A DNA stretch of 20,548 nucleotides from Nemertoderma westbladi (GCA_032718475.1 JAUCBJ010004409.1:1-20548), one strand, 5' to 3'. Shown: positions 1 through 10,188, numbered from the stretch's first letter. The notes: generated by a model from the sequence alone, not told the origin. Program-made: numbers and translations.

Positions 1-2417
1 ACATAAGTTGCTTGGTTTTGAATCTTTTGATAAAATTGGTGTCTGTTATTATGTATTAATATTTTTAATTCAAATATTAATAAAAATGCTGTTTAGTATT
101 CATGTAGGGCTTTTATAGTTGAAACAGATGCCTCACACTTATTTTGGAACCGTTTTTTTCCTTAATAACGGTCGAGTTATATAATTGATTATTTTAATTA
201 ATTGTAATATTGTGTAATATTAATTAATTAGCTGTATGATTAATTGGTATATACGAATATATAGGTATAGGCGTTTCTACAATTTAGTATACTCTGCAAT
301 ATGTTTTTTTTTGTTTATTTTTTATCTGTAAATGACGTCATACACCTAGAATCATTATTTTTCAATAAAAGTCCCCCAACCTTTTTTTTATGGTTTCTAA
401 TTTTACGTCTCCATGATATCACCGACTGTAAGCACTGACTAGCGGACAACGACAACTTGCAACCCAGAATGAATAGGAAAATAAATTGGGCCGTCGTTAG
501 GGATCGAACCCGTGTTCCCAGGTTAGAGCTTTACAATCAAGTTCTGTTTCAAATTACTTATATTTATAATTCATACATTCTGTGGAAGTTAAAACTTATA
601 GAAATAATAACTATATTCGATATAAATTATGAAATATTTTTATGAATTCTTTTTCTCTAAACAATTTATTATTTTCTTCTGTAGAATTCGAATAATTCAA
701 ATATATTTTGCTGGTAGATAATATTTAGTAACTATATTTCTATATTTTTCTCTTATTTTCCCCTATTTTTCCAACTGAATTCCCCCCATTCATTACTTCA
801 GCCTTGGTCTACATGGTTACCAAACAATTTTCAGGTAAATATCTTCAGGTCAATATTATTTTTTAATGTTTCTTTTAACAGTTTTACTACATATATGACG
901 ATAATAATATATTATATTATAATTTTTTGTTGATTTTCAATTAAATTTGATTTTCTAGTTTTCGTTTTGTTATTTCTGGTGAGTTAATTAAATATTAATA
1001 ATTTATTACATGGGGAGATAAATAAACTTTTTTTCACTATTCTCGAGGCATTTTATTTATCGAGCTCCAGCGAGGTTATTAAAGAGGCGAGAGAATATTA
1101 AAATAATAATGTTCTACGCTTTTTTTCCCGTGTAATACGTAATTATATTCTTAAATTGGTACTTTTTGTTGCTCAATTCTTTAATAAAATATAGAGCGAT
1201 ATGGTGGTACAAAATATATTGAACTGTCGTAATTTTACTATATTGCTTCCATGATTGTTACTTACTCTCCTGATGCTGCCTTACTCCATGTTAAATAATT
1301 TAGTGTTCTAGAATATTTATTACGTAACTAGAGAGCCGCTTAACTACATTTAAACTAATATTGGATATTGAGTTCCGTTTTGGAGTTCGCCTTACAGACG
1401 ATAAAGTTGCTGTAGCTTTTGAGTGTGTGAAAGGATTTTGATAAATTGCGTCAAACATTTTCTACTTCGTTGCTCTTTGTAATAAAATTTAAGAAAATCT
1501 ACAAAAAATATTTCAACTTACTTTTTATAAAAAATAAAATCAATGTAATGCAATACTTTTTCCCTAGGGATAAAAAGCACTCCTTTTTCTCCCGAATTTG
1601 GGGTATATTCGAGCGAAAAAGTATCAGTTTAAGAATAAAATACTTTTCGGTTTTTTTTAAAGTGTTTTATTTTTTACACATTGTGTATTGAACCATAAAC
1701 GCAATACTTTGGCTATAAACTATTTAACTTAATTAACGAATAATCAATATTGTTCGATATATATAAGATACTATTATTCATTCGCCATTGTTTCATGTGT
1801 ATTCAGTGTTTCAAACAGTCCCCATTATAATAATACCTTATTGTTTTCATCTTATCATCCTGCAGTTAAAATTAATACAGCAAAATATTAATTTATCGCA
1901 ATATAACGCAATGCAGTATTTCCATGATGTATAAAAAACCCGCAATAATAAATAATGTAAAGCTTTTTGCGTTTATATGTAAATTACTTTACCTTTTACT
2001 TGTAATTATTTTAATTATTCTAAATAATTATTAATTATTATTATTGGCTGTAATGATTATGATATAATATTTAATACAATTTGCAATATGATCTATGATT
2101 TATTAATTAATTAAAGGGTGGTGTGGTCGCTCACATTCCTCCCTATTATAAAAAAAATTATTCTTTATTAAGCAAAATACCTGGATGAACTGACTCACTG
2201 ACAAGATGAACCGACTCACTATACTCGCAGAGGAACGGACTGATCGACTGACTGAACCTAAAGTGCCAACAATTGTGGTGTCAGAAAGTCCTCTTCCCGC
2301 TACTAAATTGTAACCTGTGAATTCTGTAAACCAGTTTTAAGTGTTTATCTTAAATTTCTTAGTATTTAATTGCCAGAAAAAATGTGATGAAATTACGAAC
2401 AAGCCGTTACACAACGT
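1..2417. other. AT-rich non-coding stretch
   Basis: Apart from the SINE fragment listed separately (about 480-545), I see no coding signal here. The short open frames at 457-645 and 1446-1691 have the F/K/I/Y-rich composition expected of translated AT-rich DNA and show no motif. A TGACGTCA octamer lies at 333-340. Around 2180-2260 there is a loose direct repetition of the motif GACTCACT/GACTGACT. I see no RNA gene or intact mobile element. Confidence 0.6.
480..545 (-). repeat. tRNA-derived SINE fragment (3' half)
   Basis: Read on the minus strand, this segment contains a B-box match, GGTTCGATCCC (plus 500-510), preceded by a short arm ending in AACACG and followed by CCTAACGACGGCCCAATTT. This is the layout of the T-arm half of a tRNA gene running into a SINE body. 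The element at 7290-7500 has a comparable B box followed by GGGCCAGGGCAATTTT, so the two are probably related. No A box is visible upstream, so this copy is a fragment. There is no acceptor-stem pairing, so it is not a functional tRNA gene. Confidence 0.5.
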
Positions 2418-2612
2418 TTGATATTGAAACTAGTTATTGTTACTTGCATTGGGAGGAAATTCTGGGAATCCCTCTGTCCAGAATCCATTGCTAAACTAGC
2501 TAAAGATAACCTTGTAATAAATATTATACTATGTCGTGCTCATAGCTTACGTACAAATACTGATTTAGACTTAGTTAGAATGCAGGGTAAACTTGTCAAA
2601 CTCTTTTCATGA
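2418..2612 (+). pseudogene. Possible decayed coding fragment, unknown
   Basis: This is an open stretch of 64 codons without a convincing start; the first ATG of the frame is near its end. Its composition is more protein-like than the neighbouring AT-rich frames: KFWESLCPESIAKLAKDN is followed by a segment with CRAHSLRTNTDLDL. I recognise no family. It may be an exon or an old transposon remnant, or chance. It ends at TGA about 150 bp before the minisatellite. No clear splice sites frame it. Confidence 0.2.
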
Positions 2613-2769
2613 AGAAGAACTCATATAAAGTTCAGTACGTTCAGTACGCTCTACCGCTCTACTCCAGTTCTTACTCCTCGCCAGATTCCCCTCATCTCCA
2701 TAAATCAATCCAGACTTCCGTACCAAATTCATAATAGCATTAAACGCCAACTACCAAAACCAGTGAATT

Positions 2770-3890
2770 ATGTGCAGGTGCTTTTGTGCCCTTGTACAGG
2801 TGCTTTTGCGCCCTTTTATAGGTGCTTTTGCGCCCTTCTACAGGTGCTTTATGCGCCCTTGTACAGGTGCTTTTGCGCCCTTGTATAGGTGCTTTTGCGC
2901 CCTTGTACAGGTGCTTTTGCGCCCTTGTACAGGTGCTTTTGCGCCCTTGTACAGGTGCTTTTGCGCCCTTGTATAGGTGCTTTTGCGCCCTTGTATAGGT
3001 GCTTTTGCGCCCTTGTATAGGTGCTTTTGCGCCCTTGCTACAGGTGCTTTATGCCCTTGTACAGGTGCTTTTGCGCCCTTGTACAGGTGCTTTTGCGCCC
3101 TTGTACATGGTACAGGTGCTTTTGCGCCCTTGTACAGGTGCTTTTGCGCCCTTGTATAGGTGCTTTTGCGCCCTTGTACAGGTGCTTTTGCGCCCTTGTA
3201 TAGGTGCTTTTGCGCCCTTGTACAGGTGCTTTTGCGCCCTTGTACAGGTGCTTTTGCGCCCTTGTACAGGTGCTTTTGCGCCCTTGTATAGGTGCTTTTG
3301 CGCCCTTGTACAGGTGCTTTTGCGCCCTTGTATAGGTGCTTTTGCGCCCTTGTACATGGTACAGGTGCTTTTGCGCCCTTGTACAGGTGCTTTTGCGCCC
3401 TTGTACAGGTGCTTTTGCGCCCTTGTATAGGTGCTTTTGCGCCCTTGTACAGGTGCTTTTGCGCCCTTGTACAGGTGCTTTTGCGCCCTTGTACAGGTGC
3501 TTTTGCGCCCTTGTACAGGTGCTTTTGCGCCCTTGTACAGGTGCTTTTGCGCCCTTGTATAGGTGCTTTTGCGCCCTTGTACAGGTGCTTTTGCGCCCTT
3601 GTATAGGTGCTTTTGCGCCCTTGTACATGGTACAGGTGCTTTATGCCCTTTTACAGGTACTTTTGCGCCCTTGTATAGGTGCTTTTTGCCCTTGTACAGC
3701 TACTTTTGCGCCCTTGTATAGGTGCTTTTGCGCCCTTGTACAGGTGCTTTTGCGCCCTTGTACAGGTGCCTTTGCGCCCTTGTATAGGTGCTTTTGCGCA
3801 CTTGTACAGGTGCTTTTGCGCCCTTTCAGGTGCTTTTGCGCTGTACAGGTGCTTTTGCGTTGTACAGGTGCTTTTGCGCCCTTGTACATG
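2770..3890. repeat. 22-bp minisatellite, about 50 units
   Basis: The unit is AGGTGCTTTTGCGCCCTTGT followed by AC or AT, giving two interspersed variants (…TACAGG and …TATAGG). About 50 units run head to tail. The middle is very uniform, while the right end (from about 3640) has substitutions and shortened units, as is usual at array edges. A 7-bp extra segment creating TACATGGTAC occurs at about 3106, 3355 and 3626, marking blocks of 11 and 12 units. Because 22 is not a multiple of 3, each strand reads as a 22-residue peptide repeat passing through all three frames. These long open frames are a by-product of the repeat, not genes. Confidence 0.95.
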
Positions 3891-3928
3891 TCCTTTGTTA
3901 TGGTGATCCCAGGAGGATATCTTAATTT

Positions 3929-4408
3929 GAGACAAAATAAGATAAGTAGTGCGATTTGAAAGAACATAATTATTGTTTAAATCCGGAACGTTTCGTATAT
4001 TACGTTATACATCATCAGCCATAATACTGTAGGTACAAAATAACTATAATTATATGAAAAAACCTAAAATTAATGTAAAAGATAAGAGTAAACAAAATTC
4101 AAAATGTGATAGGATGGGTAATTACGATAAATGTAAATTAGAATATTTTTACTAAGTATAATGAAGTTTACTTCATTATACTTAGTAAAAATATTCTAAT
4201 TTACATTTATCGTAATTACCCATCCTATCACATTTTGAATTTTGTTTACTCTTATCTTTTACATTAATTTTAGGTTTTTTCATATAATTATAGTTATTTT
4301 GTACCTACAGTATTATGGCTGATGATGTATAACGTAATATACGAAACGTTCCGGATTTAAACAATAATTATGTTCTTTCAAATCGCACTACTTATCTTAT
4401 TTTGTCTC
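3929..4408. repeat. 480-bp near-perfect palindrome
   Basis: The left arm (3929-4167) and right arm (4170-4408) are exact reverse complements by eye over 239 bp, separated only by the two bases TT at 4168-4169. Each arm begins at its outer edge with GAGACAAAATAAG. Minisatellite sequence lies on both sides (…GTACATG before 3890, AGGTGCTTTGTGCCC from 4409), so the palindrome interrupts the array. It could be two inverted copies of a repeat end, such as a Penelope-like element, which often sit head to head. It could also be a new palindromic duplication or an assembly hairpin artefact. No coding is visible in the arms. Confidence 0.95.
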
Positions 4409-4445
4409 AGGTGCTTTGTGCCCTTGTACTTATACAGGTGCCTTT
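4409..4445. repeat. Remnant of the 22-bp minisatellite beyond the palindrome
   Basis: AGGTGCTTTGTGCCCTTGTA is followed by CTTATACAGGTGCCTTTG. These are two diverged units of the array found at 2770-3890, showing that the palindrome lies inside the former array. Confidence 0.85.
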
Positions 4446-4505
4446 GAACTCTCAACTTTCAGCTATTTTACGATGAAATTCAGATTGTGTTACATATTTG
4501 ATTGC

Positions 4506-4650
4506 AAGGTAGTGAGATCAGCCATAACCCTTACCTATAGAGTAAGGTGACGTCACTAAGGTAGTGAGATCAGCCATAACCCTTACCTATGGAGTAAGGT
4601 GACGTCACTAAGGTAATGAGATCAGCCATAACCCTTATCTATGGAACCCG
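4506..4650. repeat. 52-bp tandem repeat with CRE palindromes
   Basis: Units start at 4506, 4558 and 4610, and the third fades after about 4645. Each full unit contains AGTGAGATCAGCCATAACCC, then a short dyad (CCTTAC … GTAAGG), then the 10-bp palindrome GTGACGTCAC (4547-4556 and 4599-4608). This includes the TGACGTCA octamer known as the CREB/ATF site. The repeats lie about 230 bp past the stop codon of the minus-strand acidic gene. A regulatory role is possible but nothing here demonstrates one. Confidence 0.8.
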
Positions 4651-4880
4651 CTCTGTGGATATAATATTCCGCTAAAAATCGCCACATATTAAATAACAAT
4701 AATTGAATGGAAGCAATAATTTATATGATAATAAGAAAACCTCTTACAGTAGACTTCTATCTGCACCGAAATAAACTCACACCGTAAAGTAAGAATTGTT
4801 TTTCTTTACAACAAACTGTCGGATATTTAGTCATATCATTCAGTTTCCCTAAATGATCATCTGCTTTTAGAACATTCATC

Positions 4881-5790
4881 TTAGCCTTCTTCTTTACCTT
4901 CACCTTCTTTACCTTCACCTTCTTCACTCTCACCTTCTTTACCTTCAACGTCACCTTCTTTACCATCACCATCTTTACCTTCACCTTCTTCATTCTCACC
5001 TTCTTTTGCCTCACCTTCATCTTCTTTAGCCTCACCTTCACCTTCTTTACTTTCAGCGTCTTTACCTTCACCTTCACCTTCTTTACTTTCAGCGTCTTTA
5101 CCTTCACCTTCTTTACCTTCACCTTCTTTACCTTCACCTTCTTTGCCTTCACTTTCACCTTCTTTAACTTCACCTTCTTCACTCCCACCTTCTTTACTTT
5201 CACCTTCTTTACCTTCACCTTCTTCACTCTCACCTTCTTTACCTTCAACGTCACCTTCTTTACCATAACCATCTTTACCTTCACCTTCTTCATTCTCACC
5301 TTCTTTTGCCTCACCTTCATCTTCTTTAGCCTCACCTTCACCTTCTTTACTTTCAGCGTCTTTACCTTCACCTTCACCTTCTTTACTTTCAGCGTCTTTA
5401 CCTTCACCTTCACCTTCTTTACCTTCACCTTCTTTACCTTCACTTTCTTTGCCTTCACTTTCACCTTCTTTAACTTCACCTTCTTCACTCTCACCTTCTT
5501 TACTTTCACTCTCACCTTGTTTACCTTCACCTTCTTCACTCTCACCTTCTTGACCTTCAGCGTCATCTTCTTTACCTTCACCTTCTTTAGCCTCACCTTC
5601 ATCTTCACTTTCTTTACTCTCACCTTCTTTAGCTTCACCATCTTTACCATCACCTTCTTTACTCTCACCTTCTATGCCTCACCTTCTTTAGCTCTCACCT
5701 TCTTTACCTTCACCTTCTTTACTTTCACCTTCACCTTCTTTGCCTTCACTTTCTTTACTCTCACCTTCTTTAGCCTCATCCTCATCTTCT
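4881..5790 (-). repeat. Coding low-complexity tail ([10 protein letters not shown]) with 300-bp internal duplication
   Basis: On the plus strand this is CTTCACCTTCTTTAC-like; on the minus strand the gene frame reads units such as [11 protein letters not shown]. Blocks starting at 4921 and 5221 are near-identical for about 190 bp, at an offset of exactly 300 bp, and then drift by 6-bp units. The array therefore has a 100-residue higher-order repeat. A second frame (K/V/M-rich, open 5668-4757) is a shadow of the repeat. The E/G frame is preferred because it continues the upstream non-repetitive coding exon, and it terminates at TAA 4881-4883. Confidence 0.85.
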
Positions 5791-7588
5791 TTACCTTCAC
5801 CTTCTTCACCTTCACCATCCATCATCTCATGCAGTAGGGGAAGGTTATCATGTCCCAAAAGTTTCCCGATGTCCACGAAGATTTCCAGGGCCTCTCTGAA
5901 TTCGTTTTCTGCAACTTCCATCATCGTACCTAAAAGCGAAACATTATTGTCGTCAAGCAATTCGTGAAAATAACCGAGAATTTTTCCGTGAATCGAATGT
6001 AAAATATTCTCAATATATTCCTCATCATGTAATTTCTCCTCATCATCACCAATTACCAAATCGAGGAAACCACCAAACTTAGAAAGACTGTCAACATCCA
6101 ACAGCATCCCAATAGCACCTTCAAGATGACTATTATCAACATCACCTGAAAATCTCAAAATGTCTTGAAGAATGTGAAACGATTCATTACCCCCAGCTTT
6201 CACAATATCTAGAGCTTTCATTAATAAATCTAAATTAGCTTTCATTTCGTCACCTTCATCGCCATCATCATCAGCTCCTGGAGTTGTTGCCACATCTTTA
6301 TCGTCGCCATCTTTATCATCTACTTCGCCTAATAATTCCTTAATTTCATACCCCATAACACGTGGTTCTTTAATGGAATCGGCTATTTTTTTAACTTCCA
6401 CATTTTCATTATCATCGTCGTCGCCATGAATTATCCCGGCTGCTTTAACCATTTCAACCAACAGTTTAAGGTTATTCACATCATCTTCATCAAGATCTTC
6501 TTCGGTCTCTTTACCCTTGTCCGAATCTTTCTCTATAATAAATTAAATAAATTATAATAATTGAAGTTTAACTTAAATTTAAAATAAATTTATCACAGAA
6601 AATGTTTGTTGATAACAAATACAGTATTATACGAAACCATAGAATTTTAACCAATTTTATTTTTTATAAACATTTTTAAATTTCCAACAAATTTGAAGGT
6701 TTTTATGTAGGCCTAAATCGAAGCTAAAAGCAACAACTTTTAGCTGGGGTTTCGGAATATTTTTGCCATTATTGACTTTGACGGTTTTCATTTGTAATTT
6801 TAATAATATTAGGGTTGGTGCGTGAAACATTGGCCTATAGAAACAATGGAATACCGGTAACCGGTGTCGTTTTTATTCAGGTATAGTATATCCTCCTCCT
6901 CTCACCCCCAAATTTTTCTACAAATCTTAAATCTTTATGTATAAATAGCTACTTAATGACTACAGATACAGAGGTACAGTATGTTCACTACGTACAGTAC
7001 ATGTACATATATACAGTATGTTGCCCAGATACGCATGGGATTAACAAAATTCCCAATAAGTCAGCCTCAATGTATAATAGCGCTCCGGCTATTATGGCGT
7101 GGTCAGTATGAATGAATGCGTTGAAACTCACCTAAGTCTTTTTCAGGTACAACCCATCCTGAGGCTGATACTGCAAAATATAACACAATGAATAATGTTA
7201 GAAATGAGAAAAACTTGAAATAATGAAATATTGATAATTAAATAACTACAGTAACAAACATATAAAATGTAATTGTATGTATATAATGCAAGGCAAATAT
7301 GCGCCCTGGCTGGTTCCTATACAAATAATTCGTGGATGCCGAAACGAAAATTGCCCTGGCCCATGCGGGGATCTAACCCGTTACCTGTTGATATTTAACT
7401 GGAGAATAATGGCACAAAATACCCAGCCAGAGGAGGCTACTGCTCAAATACCACCATGGGTGCACCACTAAGGGTACACCGCTATGCTAGTTATCGCGTA
7501 GATTGTAAGGAAAAAATACAGTAGTTGATATTAATTACCCAAACTCACCGGAAATACCGAATATTATGCTTAATAGTAACCATTTCAT
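4881..7588 (-). CDS. Predicted secreted acidic protein with E/G/K/S-rich repeat tail, three exons
   Basis: Exon 1 coding is 7588-7549, exon 2 is 7170-7132 and exon 3 is 6532-4881. Both introns are GT-AG: intron 1 (7548-7171) runs from GTGAGT to TATTTTGCAG, and intron 2 (7131-6533) from GTGAGT to TTATTATAG. Phases match, with split codons giving V14 and E27. The start is the first ATG after an in-frame TAA and has A at -3. The protein opens [16 protein letters not shown], a typical signal peptide that probably ends near A16. Residues about 17-44 are charged and 45-264 form an acidic, helix-rich region (D/E clusters, amphipathic L/I/V segments). Residues 265-576 are [10 protein letters not shown]-type repeats. 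Two in-frame stops (TAA 5688-5690, TGA 5679-5681) lie between two opposite indels; the frame is unchanged on either side. Cytoplasmic enzyme motifs, cysteines and transmembrane segments beyond the signal are absent. I recognise no family. An extracellular acidic matrix-type or calcium-binding protein is only a guess from composition. Confidence 0.75.
5665..5700 (-). other. Compensating indels with premature stops in the acidic gene
   Basis: Compared with neighbouring repeat units, the minus strand has one extra base near 5691-5697 (GAGAGCTAAA instead of GAGGCTAAA) and one missing base near 5672-5678 (GAGGCATAGAAGG instead of GAGGCNAAAGAAGG). Between them the frame contains TAA and TGA; outside them the frame is the same. 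Sequencing or assembly error in repeat DNA is likely. A recent disabling mutation that truncates the protein at residue 307 is the alternative. Confidence 0.7.
6533..7131 (-). other. Intron 2 of the acidic gene
   Basis: This 599-bp intron has a strong donor (GTGAGT) and a pyrimidine/AT-rich acceptor ending TTATTATAG. It contains a perfect 9-bp hairpin AGCTAAAAG/CTTTTAGCT (6722-6730 with 6737-6745), an ACCGGTAACCGGT motif near 6853 and two ACAGTATGTT copies around 6976-7022. No other gene is visible inside. Confidence 0.7.
7290..7500 (-). repeat. tRNA-related SINE inside intron 1 of the acidic gene
   Basis: On the minus strand there is a B-box-like GGTTAGATCCC (plus 7368-7378) followed by GCATGGGCCAGGGCAATTTT, resembling the 3' part of the fragment at 480-545. 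An A-box match TAGCATAGCGG lies at plus 7479-7489, but it is about 100 bp from the B box, wider than in a tRNA, so the head may be rearranged. The body runs into CATCCACGAATTATTTGTAT. The element lies wholly within the 378-bp intron 1, in the same orientation as the gene. Confidence 0.5.
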
Positions 7589-10188
7589 TATTAAATATTT
7601 TGGATTTTAACTTAATTAAAACCGTGGGAACCCGTAATATTACAGCGTTGAAGGTAATTTGATGTTCGAAATTTAATTTACCCAACAAAGTATTATGGTT
7701 GAATCAAAATTATAGTATTGCTTACTTTGAAAAAAAGTATGTAATATGAACTGCAATTAGTTTAATAATGATTTGATACGATTTCACTGGGAAAATTACT
7801 ACTGTATTTAACTTAAATTGGCAATAATAATGCACTATTGAATCGATAAAAACAACCTATCACCAAATCTCACTTAAATTCTATAACAACAGCCGACCAA
7901 CAATTTCGGAAAAAGTAGATTCAATTTGTATTCACGAGTCAAATAATTTTAAACACTCATAAAACATATATATATATACCAGGAATTTTAGCAACCCATT
8001 AAATAATGACTTGCAACATTGTTAACATTCCCTCAATTCTTTAACGTAGGCCTACTGGTAATCATTAATTACTCGCAAAATATTATAACTATAAAATAAT
8101 TCTTCCATAGCTATTTTTTGGTAGTTGAATATAATCTATGTATAAACACAATTGAACATTAAATAGGCATCTGCATTCGACACTGTAATAAAAGGGATTA
8201 AAAAAAAATATGTCGTTTGTATTGGCGGTCCTTGCCAAGCTTCGGTGATGCATGCTTATTGCATATGGATGAGCATAAAGAGTACGCATATACTCCAAAA
8301 GGTATGTTGAGTTGGTTGAAGTTTGACGCAAACGAATGGACCTTAATATTGACTGACATATGTTATTATTGATTATTTTATTTCGCTATGTAGGCAATGT
8401 TTGAAAACTGCCTTAGAATAGCTGAATCCGACTCGACTATATGGAGGCCCTGCGTCATACAATACATTTAAGTAGTCTCTACACCAACATAAAATGGTTT
8501 TCTACAAGAACAAATATTATTAAAAGCCTTGGTCGACTCGAAAAAAGGCGCTTTTCTAAACGAGAAACAACAGCAAACAGGCTCGACCATTTTGCTCGAC
8601 CAAATAAAGCCTTGGACTCGTCGTTTTAATATGACTATAATTTGCGGATAGCCTCCCTCCTTGTACAGTAGTTATAATTCGCCTATGGGCAGTATAGTTA
8701 GTTATTGTGGGGCGAGCCACGAAGTAAGCGAAGACTTAGCATAGTGGTGCCATTAACAAGTTGCCTGTCATCGTCGTCAAATTTTTGATCGCATTTACCA
8801 TGTAGTAACTCGGTTACTTCTTGATGAAATTAATCAAACTTAGAACGTATGTAATCCGTTACAAGTTTAGAAAGAATCTGAAGTTTGGTCATATATGAGT
8901 CAGCAAATACAAAAAGTAGGACCTACTCGGATTGCAACTTATCAGGTTAACCCCCTCAAGACAGCAAGGGAACTGGGGGCCACAATTGGTGAAACTTTAT
9001 AGTAAAAACTACAGTATATACAGGCCTACGTCATTGTTCATAAAATAGAACTTTATAGCGTTACGGCACGAGTCACTTTGTCGCTCGGGAAATTACAAAA
9101 CGATGGCCTTAAAAGCTTTAAAGTGCTAATTATGAACAATGGCGAATCTAATTAAATGTATTTGTAGGGAAATATTTGTAATTATGTAATTAAACTTTCT
9201 ATGTAGAACAACCTAATATAAATGACGCGGTGATGCACTGATTATACTGGAAATACATAGTAAATATATGGCGTAGGGACATACTGAGAAATAATATCGC
9301 ACTGCGATATAAAGCTAGAATATATGTAATATATGTAATATGTAATATAATAAAATATTTCTGATGAGGCGGACACCCCCCCCCCCCCCCCCCCCCCAAA
9401 TTTGGAAACAGAAATAGGTGTTCAAAGATTGCAAGAATTATCGTTCTCTGCAGGCCATTTATTATATTTGATAAGTACACAATATTCTGGAACGTTTTAT
9501 TTATTTTATGAGTTGGTAGGCAACAGCGGTATGCCTATACAATATCTATATATTGTGTAGCTAACTAATCATTGTGGAACAAATTGATCGAGAATACTAC
9601 TGTAGCTCAAACGTGTATGGTTTACTCAAACCCAATATCAAACTTGCGTGACCCCCATTGTAGTATTCATACAGCAACCTGGTTTACTGAAGTGAGAACA
9701 AAGTTTAATGGCTCACTTTCTTCTGCTAAACTTTGGCATGGGCTCTTGTGTCTCGAATCTGCTATAATTTCCTCTGTTTGCGAGTAATTACCCCCCCCCC
9801 CCGCTGATATACAGTGAGGATTAATTTGCAGGCTCACTGAGTTATGTATTAATTAATTTATTTCCTTAAATTAATTTTGAATAAAATTTGAATAATTTTA
9901 TTATAAATTATTAAATGGAAGATCTTTCTTCCCGGTTACATTTATAAAATATGGTTGACTCATAGCTAACATTATTTTATTAATTATATTAATTATGAAC
10001 TTTATTTACACTTTCACATAGGCCTAATATTTATATTGCCGTTATATAGATTATATAACTATTAGTAGTTAGTAACTAATACTCGCTCGACACCTTCCTG
10101 GAGAAATGTCAATGGATCTGGCAAACCGCCGAAGCCACTACCTAAATTAATTATATTTCGTTAAGTACCTAATATATTTCACACTTTA
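7589..10188. other. Non-coding stretch with simple repeats
   Basis: I find no supported gene. Open frames at 8089-8331 (minus), 8441-8629 and 9572-9787 (plus) show no recognisable motif, no paired splice signals and no sustained codon bias. Visible items are an (AT)n run at about 7968-7980, a C22 tract at 9376-9397, a C12 tract at 9791-9802, ATATATGTA repeats at about 9318-9345, and an A-box-like TAGCATAGTGG near 8738 with no B box. The promoter of the minus-strand acidic gene should lie in the first few hundred bases, but I cannot pick a convincing TATA box. Confidence 0.55.
9376..9397. repeat. Poly-C tract (22 C)
   Basis: An uninterrupted run of 22 C, so G22 on the minus strand. Length is unreliable in most sequencing data. 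A second run of 12 C lies at 9791-9802. Confidence 0.95.

Noticed and set aside
480-545. Functional tRNA gene
   Set aside because: Only a B box is present; there is no A box, anticodon arm or acceptor-stem pairing.
2770-3890. CRISPR array
   Set aside because: The units abut head to tail with no unique spacers, and the context is eukaryotic.
3038-3967. Long minus-strand open frames over the minisatellite (up to 196 codons)
   Set aside because: They are the 22-bp repeat read through successive frames; similar frames exist on the other strand and no non-repetitive coding is attached.
4757-5668. 303-codon K/V/M-rich minus-strand frame
   Set aside because: It is the +1 shadow of the E/G/K frame. 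The E/G frame continues the upstream unique exon, while this one begins inside the repeat at a GTG and ends in ordinary 3' sequence.
8089-8331. 80-codon minus-strand frame
   Set aside because: Composition follows local AT-rich DNA, with no motif, signal or splice partner.
9572-9787. 71-codon plus-strand frame
   Set aside because: It starts at a non-ATG codon, has no motif and lacks splice sites. It may be chance in a less AT-rich patch.
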